Shown one piece after another: positions 5,837 to 11,239 of a stretch of DNA of 11,239 bases; position 1 is the first letter of the stretch; every line of letters starts with the position of its first letter. The notes under the pieces were generated by a model. It had not been told where the DNA came from. It was given only the letters and a program-made list of their open reading frames with translations, and ran no database searches. Source of the DNA: Bacillota bacterium (GTDB taxonomy: Bacteria; Bacillota; Clostridia; Acetivibrionales; DTU013); contig JAEYRF010000060.1 in the NCBI GenBank assembly GCA_023409615.1, forward strand, positions 1-11,239, given 5' to 3'. Both the position numbers and the translations under genes were made by a program.

Positions 5837-6901
5837 ATGAAGGATATGAAAGATATGAATGAAAAAAATCAAACAAATTTAGTTGATCGTTATTTAAATG
5901 CAGTAGCAGAACGATTGCCGGAAGATACTCGTGAAGACGTTAAGAAGGAGCTGCGCGCAAACATCGAAGATATGCTGCCGGATGCTCCGGCAGAGGAAGA
6001 TATACGCAATGTACTTGGTAAGCTTGGAAACCCCGCAAAACTAGCAAACGAATACCGCCAGACGAAGAGATACCTGATCGGTCCAAACCTTTATGATAGC
6101 TATATTTCCACACTTAAGCTGGTTATCGGGATCGCAGTAATTGTAGCTGCTTTCTTCGGAATTCTGGAGCATATAACTAATCTGCCGGCAGGTAACTCTG
6201 CAGTATCTTCAGACTTTATCGCTGATACCATCGCAAGTATTATTGCTTCTTCGTTTTCCGGTGCAGCTCAAGCGTTCGTATGGGTCACACTTGTTTTTTC
6301 TGCACTAGATAAAGCAGGTCTGGGAGAAGGGAAGTTTTCCTTTAGCAAAAAAGAATGGTCTGTTGACGATCTTCCGGAGGTTACCACATCCAGCAAAGGA
6401 AAAATAAGCAGTGCTGAAACCATAGTAGAAATGGTATTCACAATCCTCTTCACCACATTACTTATTCTCCAGCCTCAGCTGTTTGGATGGTATGAAAAGG
6501 GTGATTCCGGATTAATGCAAATAACACCGCTATTTAACATCGATCGTCTGCAATCCTATGTTCCTGTGATAATTCTTCTATTTGCCATACAATTTGTCAT
6601 GTCCATTTACAAGTTCATCATCAAGCGCTGGAATCTGGCGCTGGCTATTACAAATACAATATACAACATTGTTGCGAGTATATTTACTTTTGTTATACTC
6701 CTTGACCGCTCAGTCTTCAATCAGGGTTTCATATCTAATATAGCCGAAGCAGTTAAGAAACCAGTTGCAGATGTTAATATTGGATTCTATGCTTTCTTGG
6801 TAGTATTCATCATAGTTTCCATTTTGTTTTATGCTATTGACAGTATATCTGGTTTTGTGAAAAGTCGCAGAATCACTCTGCATTCTGTGAAAATAAAGTG
6901 A
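5837..6901 (+). CDS. HAAS-domain polytopic membrane protein (PadR partner)
   Basis: The cytoplasmic N-terminal helical domain (about residues 10-75) contains LVDRYLNAVAERLPEDTRED and NVLGKLGNPAKLANEYRQ, the pattern of HAAS/DUF1700-type domains encoded next to PadR regulators. About six hydrophobic segments follow (in this numbering near 93-113, 137-157, 196-214, 241-258, 267-290 and 317-337), so the rest is integral membrane. The final residues are basic. Start: ATG at 5828 directly abuts GGAGG (5823-5827), so the next in-frame ATG at 5837, 9 nt after GGAGG, is preferred; it follows the PadR stop codon by one base and gives 354 aa. The N-terminus repeats MKD-MKD-MNE, giving several alternative ATGs. 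Function of the membrane part is not established; an envelope-linked sensing or transport role controlled by PadR is inferred from context. Confidence 0.85.
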   Translation: MKDMKDMNEKNQTNLVDRYLNAVAERLPEDTREDVKKELRANIEDMLPDAPAEEDIRNVLGKLGNPAKLANEYRQTKRYLIGPNLYDSYISTLKLVIGIAVIVAAFFGILEHITNLPAGNSAVSSDFIADTIASIIASSFSGAAQAFVWVTLVFSALDKAGLGEGKFSFSKKEWSVDDLPEVTTSSKGKISSAETIVEMVFTILFTTLLILQPQLFGWYEKGDSGLMQITPLFNIDRLQSYVPVIILLFAIQFVMSIYKFIIKRWNLALAITNTIYNIVASIFTFVILLDRSVFNQGFISNIAEAVKKPVADVNIGFYAFLVVFIIVSILFYAIDSISGFVKSRRITLHSVKIK

Positions 6902-6921
6902 CATAATACAATTTTACCGTA

Positions 6922-6949
6922 ACCCTTCTCACAGTTAATTCATAAATTA
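6922..6949 (+). promoter_or_regulatory. Candidate sigma-K-like sporulation promoter of the Met-rich repeat gene
   Basis: AC (6922-6923), a 17-nt spacer, then CATAAATTA (6941-6949) matches the Bacillus mother-cell sigma-K consensus AC-N17-CATANNNTA. The start codon at 6991 leaves a leader of about 35 nt containing the GGAGGG ribosome binding site. No good sigma-A -35 box was found at the right distance from the overlapping TATAAC. The consensus is short, so chance matches are possible. Confidence 0.45.
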
Positions 6950-6990
6950 TAACGTGGAACAATCAAATTTTTATGTGAGGAGGGTAAGTA

Positions 6991-7620
6991 ATGTATGATT
7001 ATTGTCGTGAAGGCATGCAGCTAATGCCGACACAGAATCACAACCCCATGGCAGCAATGCCTGAGCAGATGCATAATCCGATGGCTACTATGCCGATGCA
7101 GAATATACCTATGAACACTATGCCGATGCAAAACATGCCTATGGGCACCATGCCGATGCAGAATATGCCTATGGGCACCATGCCAATGCAGAATATGCCT
7201 ATGGGCACCATGCCGATGCAGAACATGCCTATGGGCACTATGCCGATGCAGAATATGTACCCTGCAGTAGCAGGAGCGACCGAGGAGGAGCTTGAGAACC
7301 TGTATCCAGAGACATATAATGTTATTGCACCGGTTATAGAGGATACATGTGATAAATGGATGAGTAAATTCGGAGAGAAATGTCCGTCAAATGCAGAAGT
7401 TGATTCAATGGTTGAGGATATCTACAAGAAGGTGGAACCTGCAGTTGAGGCCGCAGTTAAAAAAAGCCCGATTGCAGAAGAGAGGCAATTCCTTGGCGGC
7501 GGCAGACGTGTTTTAAGAGACTTTATCGGAGCCTTGCTGATATCCAGCTTGATTCGAAGGAGAAGGCGTCCATTCTTTGGCTATCCGGGGGGATTCTATG
7601 GCGGTTTCCCTTACTATTAA
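6991..7620 (+). CDS. Met/Pro/Gln-rich tandem-repeat protein, possible spore coat protein
   Basis: The 209-residue protein has three parts. The N-terminal third (about 34-89) is 5.6 copies of a 10-residue repeat, MPMQNMPMGT. A middle part (about 96-160) contains LENLYPETYNVIAPVIEDTCDKWMSKFGEKCP and two Cys, reminiscent of short YPE-x-Y-x-x-x-x-P segments in clostridial coat-like proteins. The C-terminus is basic then aromatic/Gly-rich (LIRRRRRPFFGYPGGFYGGF, ending PYY). There is no signal peptide. The low-complexity repeat, the Tyr/Gly tail (possible cross-linking) and a sigma-K-like promoter all fit a spore coat or exosporium protein, but I cannot name a family. GAGGAGGG stands 6 nt before the ATG. 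The gene is monocistronic, ending at a terminator hairpin shared with the convergent gene. Alternatives are an adhesive surface or metal-binding Met-rich protein. Confidence 0.8.
   Translation: MYDYCREGMQLMPTQNHNPMAAMPEQMHNPMATMPMQNIPMNTMPMQNMPMGTMPMQNMPMGTMPMQNMPMGTMPMQNMPMGTMPMQNMYPAVAGATEEELENLYPETYNVIAPVIEDTCDKWMSKFGEKCPSNAEVDSMVEDIYKKVEPAVEAAVKKSPIAEERQFLGGGRRVLRDFIGALLISSLIRRRRRPFFGYPGGFYGGFPYY
7090..7257 (+). repeat. 30-bp in-frame tandem repeat, 5.6 copies
   Basis: Units start at 7090, 7120, 7150, 7180 and 7210, with a partial unit at 7240-7257. Each encodes MPMQNMPMGT, except the first, which encodes MPMQNIPMNT. Units 2 to 5 differ only at a few synonymous third positions, which points to recent expansion or homogenisation and possible length variation between strains. 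Confidence 0.95.
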
Positions 7621-7647
7621 AAAATTCGCGGGCAGTTTGCCCGCGAA
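7619..7647 (-). terminator. Terminator hairpin between convergent genes
   Basis: Arms 7625-7634 (TTCGCGGGCA) and 7638-7647 (TGCCCGCGAA) form a 10-bp GC-rich stem with a GTT loop. On the minus strand it is followed by six T (7624-7619), so it is a good terminator for the transglycosylase transcript. On the plus strand the tail is only CGTATTATTAT, so it may also stop the repeat-protein transcript, less strongly. Confidence 0.8.
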
Positions 7648-7666
7648 CGTATTATTATGTACATGC

Positions 7667-8368
7667 TCAATCTTTTGCAAAATAAGACGTGATCATTGCT
7701 CTTCTTTTGTAGAATACCTTCAGATATGTAGTAGCAAGACCTTTCCTGTCATATCCGCCGCCTCCCCTGTTATATATTGACAACGCAGCATCCCGTTTCG
7801 CATTTCCATCCAGCTCCTTGACACGCTCATCCTCGAGTATCCAGCTATACATTGCTGTTCCCCAATTGATATTAACTGCTCCGTCAAGAGGCTTATTAGG
7901 TGTTTTCAACTGCTCAGACAGACTAGCCCAATGGATCTTGCTAATTTGAAAATATCCCCTGTATCTTCCATTTGTGCTGGTGCGGTTTTCATCAAAATTG
8001 CTCTCCAGAGAAATAATCGCTAGCATATCATAATAATCCAGATTCCTTTCCCTGCAGAAATCCCAGAGCAGCTTTTGATATTCTTTTTTCAATGGAATCT
8101 GAGCACGATACCATGTTCTCTCATCACATTCCTTTGATATCCTGATGGCATCGAACGCTGCACCAACGGCAGTTCCGATCAGCTCATCTGTTGCAGCTGC
8201 CGACCGGTACGAATCATCAATTGATTCAACATACTCAACTACTTCTTCTGAGATCATTGCTTGTGCGGTATTTTCAGACATAGCTGCTACGGCCGGACTG
8301 CCAAACATGGAATTCGCCGCGAAAAATGCAGCAGCAGCAATTCCGATGGCCTCTTCAAATAGCGGCAT
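7667..8368 (-). CDS. Lytic transglycosylase-like (SLT-fold) protein
   Basis: The C-terminal half has the Slt/goose-lysozyme pattern: LAIISLESNFDENRTSTNG with the likely catalytic Glu at residue 122, then RYRGYFQIS (where most family members have GLMQI), then INWGTAMYSWIL and ALSIYNRGGGGY. Such enzymes cut peptidoglycan between MurNAc and GlcNAc. The N-terminal part has a hydrophobic Ala-rich stretch (about 8-30) that could be a signal peptide or anchor, but it is preceded by FEE rather than Lys or Arg, which is odd for a Sec signal. Start: ATG 8368 has GGAGG (8375-8379) 6 nt upstream, so the GTG at 8374 in the longest frame is rejected. It lies 37 bp after the helicase stop with no terminator between, so co-transcription is likely. 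A role in wall remodelling, germination or secretion-complex assembly is possible. Confidence 0.8.
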   Translation of the reverse strand: MPLFEEAIGIAAAAFFAANSMFGSPAVAAMSENTAQAMISEEVVEYVESIDDSYRSAAATDELIGTAVGAAFDAIRISKECDERTWYRAQIPLKKEYQKLLWDFCRERNLDYYDMLAIISLESNFDENRTSTNGRYRGYFQISKIHWASLSEQLKTPNKPLDGAVNINWGTAMYSWILEDERVKELDGNAKRDAALSIYNRGGGGYDRKGLATTYLKVFYKRRAMITSYFAKD

Positions 8369-8405
8369 ATTCACCCTCCCGGAAATGATATTTTATATTA
8401 CCATA

Positions 8406-10070
8406 TTATCTCTTCCTACTGCCAAAACGCCTTTTGGGGACAGGCCTCTTATTGGACTTCTCTATATTGACCTTTCTGCCCTTTAACGTATAATTCTTCA
8501 TTGAGTCAAGCACCTTGTGAGCGTACTCTTTGGGCACTTCCACAAATGTATAGCTGTCATAAATATTAATTGCGCCAATCAGTTTCCCAGGTAGACCTGA
8601 CGTGGATGCTATACTTTGCACAATATTTCCCGGCTGGATCCTGTCTTTACTTCCAACATTTATGAATAGCCTGACATATCCCGATTCTGCGCCGGTATCT
8701 TCCTCATCCACAGAGAACTCCATCTCTTCAAAGAGCTCAGCTTCCTTTGCAGCATCACAGCCACTTGGCTCCGAAGCCATTTTCATCAAAGCTGCCGCAA
8801 AATCGATTGGACTGACAAAGTTTTCCTCTCCATTCATTGAATTCATTTCTTCGATAGTTCTCTCGATAAAGTCAGAATACCTGGTCAATTTACCATCCTC
8901 AATAAATTTCTTTACAGAGACCATTATCTTATTCATCTTATTCTCTTCAACATCCATAAGCGTTGGTGGTTTCATCGGTGTGATAATAGATTTGGTAAAT
9001 CTCTGGATATCCCTCAGCTGATTAATCTCACGCCCGACAACAAATGAAAAGGCTTTCCCTGTCTTTCCAGCTCTACCTGTCCTGCCAATTCTATGTACAT
9101 AATACTCATCATCACCGGGCAGGTCATAGTTAAAAACAGCCTCAACATCATCCACATCGATTCCTCTTGCTGCCACGTCAGTTGCAATTAGGATATCGAA
9201 CTGCCTCTTTCTGAACTTCGCCATTACCTTGTCTCTTTGTTCCTGCCTTAAGTCACCATGAAGTGCCTCAGCTGCATAGCCTCTGGACTGCAGTTCTGTG
9301 GCAAGATCATCCACACGTTTTTTAGTGTTGCAGAATACAAGAGCCAGCTTTATATCATTTGCATCAATAATCCTGGATAGTATCTCAGATTTTGCCGAGC
9401 TTCCGACTGTAAGATAGTATTGCTCAATATTTGGAACTGTCAATACTTTATGTGTTACCTTCAAATATACAGGTGTTCTCTGATAGCGCTTGGTCAGATC
9501 CAGTATTTCTTTTGGCATTGTCGCGGAAAATAGAATTGTCTGCCTTTCTTCCGGAACATCCTTCAGTATAGTGTCAATGTCTTCACGAAAGCCCATATTC
9601 AACATCTCGTCCGCTTCATCCAGTATAATCATCTTAAGATGTTCCAGCTTCAGCGTATGACGACGCATATGGTCCATGACCCTGCCCGGCGTACCAATAA
9701 TTATCTGCGGACGATTTTTCAGGGCACGAATCTGCCTGTCGATAGGCTGTCCGCCATATATGGGGAGAATGCGTACTCCGCTTTTATATTTTGATATGCT
9801 TTTCAATTCCTCTGAAGATTGTATTGCAAGCTCCCTTGTCGGAGAAAGAATAAGTATCTGAATCCCCTCCGATTCACGGTCGAGCATACTTATTGCAGGA
9901 ATGCCAAACGCACAGGTTTTCCCCGTTCCGGTCTGAGCCTGCCCTATTATATCCTTTCCCTCAAGAATAAGTGGAATAGATTGAGCCTGAATCGGTGTCG
10001 CCTCTTCAAATCCAAGATCGTCTATTCCCCTCTGTATTTCTTCATCAATGTTTAGTTCTCTAAATTTCAT
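8406..10070 (-). CDS. DEAD-box ATP-dependent RNA helicase with DbpA-type RNA-binding domain
   Basis: All helicase motifs are present in order: Q motif (FEEATPIQAQ, 21-30), AQTGTGKT (45-52), PTRELA (77-82), TPGR (127-130), DEAD (151-154), SAT (182-184), HGDLRQ (271-276), ATDVAARGID (296-305) and HRIGRTGR (326-333). A linker precedes a C-terminal domain (about 465-538; YVRLFINVGSKDRIQPGNIV, then SYTFVEVPKEYAHKVLDSMK) matching the DbpA/CsdA-type RNA-binding fold. A basic tail ends PKRRFGSRKR. At 554 aa it fits DeaD/CshA-type helicases, which unwind structured RNA in ribosome assembly, mRNA decay and cold adaptation. The DbpA domain suggests 23S rRNA binding, but strict DbpA identity is not proven. 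The only Shine-Dalgarno (AAGGAG, 10086-10091) is 15 nt before the ATG, and an in-frame stop blocks any earlier start, so initiation is unusual. Confidence 0.95.
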   Translation of the reverse strand: MKFRELNIDEEIQRGIDDLGFEEATPIQAQSIPLILEGKDIIGQAQTGTGKTCAFGIPAISMLDRESEGIQILILSPTRELAIQSSEELKSISKYKSGVRILPIYGGQPIDRQIRALKNRPQIIIGTPGRVMDHMRRHTLKLEHLKMIILDEADEMLNMGFREDIDTILKDVPEERQTILFSATMPKEILDLTKRYQRTPVYLKVTHKVLTVPNIEQYYLTVGSSAKSEILSRIIDANDIKLALVFCNTKKRVDDLATELQSRGYAAEALHGDLRQEQRDKVMAKFRKRQFDILIATDVAARGIDVDDVEAVFNYDLPGDDEYYVHRIGRTGRAGKTGKAFSFVVGREINQLRDIQRFTKSIITPMKPPTLMDVEENKMNKIMVSVKKFIEDGKLTRYSDFIERTIEEMNSMNGEENFVSPIDFAAALMKMASEPSGCDAAKEAELFEEMEFSVDEEDTGAESGYVRLFINVGSKDRIQPGNIVQSIASTSGLPGKLIGAINIYDSYTFVEVPKEYAHKVLDSMKNYTLKGRKVNIEKSNKRPVPKRRFGSRKR

Positions 10071-10128
10071 ATAATTTTACTACAGCTCCTTTTTATTCAT
10101 TATACAATAGTCTGGACAATTACACCCT

Positions 10129-10156
10129 ATTATATAATTCTTTTTGGCATAAGCAA
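10129..10156 (-). promoter_or_regulatory. Candidate promoter of the helicase gene
   Basis: On the minus strand TTGCTT (10151-10156) and TATAAT (10129-10134) are 16 nt apart, giving a leader of about 50 nt. A second perfect TATAAT (10099-10104) lies closer to the gene but has no recognisable -35 box. Either or both may be used. Confidence 0.5.
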
Positions 10157-10219
10157 AGAAATATTATGGTTTGGGAGAAATCTTCAGAAGTTTAAAACGA
10201 AAATAAAGGCATCCGATCA

Positions 10220-10798
10220 TTAGGCACTTTGGTCGATCCCCTGTCCGGCAATACTCTTTGCAGCATTGTAAGCCGATACCGCTTTGTTCCGGCTCTTATC
10301 CGAAACAGTTGTTGTTCTGGTAGTTCCGCCAGAGACATAGGATCGTCCACATTCTGAGCACACAGAGGTGCTAAGAGTCACACTTTGTGAAACGACACGT
10401 CTTCCTTTCATATTGGCCTGAGCACGCTCATTTGTCACATGCTCCTGTTCATGGCTTCTTACAACCGCCCCAGAAACAGCGGGATCGATATGCCCAGGCG
10501 TTTTAAAGGAAACGCCCATATCATTGGAGCCATCCTGATAGGTTCGGTTTTTACAGGTCTGGCACTCTATTTGACCGGTCCGTTTGAGCATTTGCATATC
10601 TGCAGTCCTCGGCATCCGTCCAGTATCACCAACGACTGCCGTACCGGATGGTCTTGAAGATGATCCTAAAACCACTGCTGACGCCGTTCCGCTCATTGAA
10701 GCCTGCGCTGCATTTGCAGCAGATGTGGAAGTATAGCCATACCCGGAATAACCCGCATATAGAGAAGATCCATATAAACTGATTCCCGGCACACTCAT
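10220..10798 (-). CDS. SprA-related putative zinc metallopeptidase with two Cys pairs
   Basis: The 192-residue protein has a Gly/Ser/Tyr/Ala-rich, probably disordered N-terminus (about 1-70). The conserved core holds CQTCKNRTYQDGS (Cys pair at 79 and 82), SHEQEHVTNERAQAN with an HExxH zinc-protease motif (116-120), and CSECGRSY (Cys pair at 147 and 150). The HEQEH followed by an Ala-containing helix fits the SprA-related family (the CJM1_0395-type putative metalloproteases), and the two Cys pairs could form a zinc-ribbon-like site. No signal peptide or membrane helix is seen, so it is probably cytoplasmic or leaderless. Start: ATG 10798 has GGGAGG 7 nt upstream; the GTG at 10804 is too close to it. 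It appears monocistronic, with a TATAAT-like -10 at 10864-10869 but a poor -35. Substrate and role are unknown. Confidence 0.75.
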   Translation of the reverse strand: MSVPGISLYGSSLYAGYSGYGYTSTSAANAAQASMSGTASAVVLGSSSRPSGTAVVGDTGRMPRTADMQMLKRTGQIECQTCKNRTYQDGSNDMGVSFKTPGHIDPAVSGAVVRSHEQEHVTNERAQANMKGRRVVSQSVTLSTSVCSECGRSYVSGGTTRTTTVSDKSRNKAVSAYNAAKSIAGQGIDQSA

Positions 10799-11109
10799 TT
10801 CCACACCTCCCTACTGTAAAAGTCCAACAGTATACTGATATATACCTACTTATTGATACCAATATTATATTACAATCGAGCCATAATTTCCATAAGCCAA
10901 ATAGACTATTTTTAACACTCAATGATGTAAAATAATGTATGTACGCTTTTTCGACAAAATATCCGATAGTAATATCGTTCACTAATTACTTTTAATCTTA
11001 TCGAGAATTTATACATGAGAAAACGGATACTGTGCTGAAAATACTGTGACAAACAGATTATTGTGGGTAATAAAATAGTAATAATAGACAATTGTACAAG
11101 GAGACGAAT
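10799..11109. other. Divergent intergenic region of about 310 bp
   Basis: AT-rich, with no ORF preceded by a ribosome binding site. Toward the SprA-like gene (minus) it holds a perfect TATAAT (10864-10869), a perfect 10-bp palindrome CAGTATACTG (10828-10837) in the leader, and the GGGAGG binding site. Toward the right-hand gene (plus) it holds a possible promoter, GTGACA (11046-11051) and TAAAAT (11071-11076) with a long 19-nt spacer, then AAGGAG (11098-11103). Nothing else was recognised. Confidence 0.5.
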
Positions 11110-11239
11110 ATGAAATTCAAATGGAAACTGGTGATATCAATCACAACAATGTTGCTAATTATGTTACTAGTCGTAGGTACAGCAGCTTATATGGGAATAA
11201 ATAAAGTGATCAATAGAAATATTGATACAAAGCTTAACA
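11110..11239 (+). CDS. N-terminus of a membrane protein, possibly a methyl-accepting chemotaxis protein or other sensor (partial)
   Basis: Only 43 codons are inside the window. AAGGAG (11098-11103) stands 6 nt before the ATG. The protein opens with a basic MKFKWK segment and a long hydrophobic helix (about residues 7-27: LVISITTMLLIMLLVVGTAA), then YMGINKVINRNIDTKLN, where a hydrophilic periplasmic/extracellular region begins. This signal-anchor followed by a polar helix is typical of methyl-accepting chemotaxis proteins and sensor kinases, but nothing diagnostic is reached before the sequence ends. The gene is divergent from the SprA-like gene. Confidence 0.7.
   Translation, partial: MKFKWKLVISITTMLLIMLLVVGTAAYMGINKVINRNIDTKLN

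Noticed and set aside
6886..6933. CTGTGA ... TCACAG pair after the HAAS gene as a terminator
   Set aside because: Only 6-bp arms with a loop of more than 30 nt and no U-run.
7038..7238. 66-codon minus-strand frame of repeated Met-Pro-Ile-Gly / Phe-Cys-Ile-Gly residues
   Set aside because: It is only the antisense reading of the 30-bp coding repeat and has no start signals of its own.
7090..7257. Regular 30-bp repeats considered as a CRISPR-like array
   Set aside because: The units are directly adjacent with no spacers and encode an in-frame peptide repeat.
10963..10976. CGATA-GTAA-TATCG inverted repeat and a CCGATA match suggesting a flagellar sigma-D promoter for the right-hand membrane protein
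   Set aside because: No TAAA box at the required 15-nt distance, and it lies about 140 bp before the start codon; the arms are only 5 bp.
10626..10982. 118-codon minus-strand frame overlapping the start of the SprA-like gene
   Set aside because: Different frame from the gene with the good ribosome binding site, odd composition (many Cys, Trp, Phe), and it crosses the promoter region.

Overview
The window looks like a low-GC, Gram-positive anaerobe of the Clostridia, most likely Lachnospiraceae or a relative. The evidence is strong GGAGG-type ribosome binding sites, sigma-A promoters, clostridial-type families (PadR plus HAAS membrane protein, SprA-like metallopeptidase, DUF4367-type anti-sigma) and a candidate sporulation (sigma-K-like) promoter. 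The assignment rests on protein style only; there is no rRNA or other taxonomic marker. The window reads as chromosomal housekeeping and surface/signalling genes, with one mobile element at the left edge.

Layout. 1-123 (minus): 5' end of a group II intron running off the window, placed just after a 13-bp hairpin that follows an AMP-forming acyl-CoA synthetase gene (194-2125, minus; own promoter at 2203-2231). 2318-3123 (minus): a PAP2 lipid phosphatase preceded by an unrecognised 39-residue small ORF with a perfect ribosome binding site. 3171-5317 (minus): a three-gene operon of ECF-type sigma factor, membrane anti-sigma factor and a secreted, C-terminally anchored protein, closed by a rho-independent terminator. 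5447-6901 (plus): a PadR repressor and a HAAS-domain polytopic membrane protein, translationally coupled, with a candidate PadR operator inside the promoter. 6922-7620 (plus): a Met-rich tandem-repeat protein behind a sigma-K-like promoter, probably a spore-coat or surface protein. 7619-7647: terminator hairpin between convergent genes. 7667-10070 (minus): a DEAD-box RNA helicase with a DbpA-type RNA-binding domain, followed 37 bp later by a lytic transglycosylase-fold protein. 10220-10798 (minus): a SprA-related HExxH protein with two Cys pairs. 11110-end (plus): the first 43 residues of a membrane protein.

Two loci are self-contained regulatory circuits: the sigma/anti-sigma/anchored-protein operon probably senses envelope status, and the PadR/HAAS pair is a known small membrane-regulation module. 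No CRISPR array, phage module, toxin-antitoxin pair or defence system was seen. The least explained items are the third gene of the sigma operon, the 39-residue ORF, the Lys-to-Thr change in the acyl-CoA synthetase A10 motif, and the sigma-K-like promoter driving the repeat protein.

Several starts were moved inward from the longest ORF because a good Shine-Dalgarno sequence sits in front of an internal start. All family calls were made by reading motifs by eye, without database searches.
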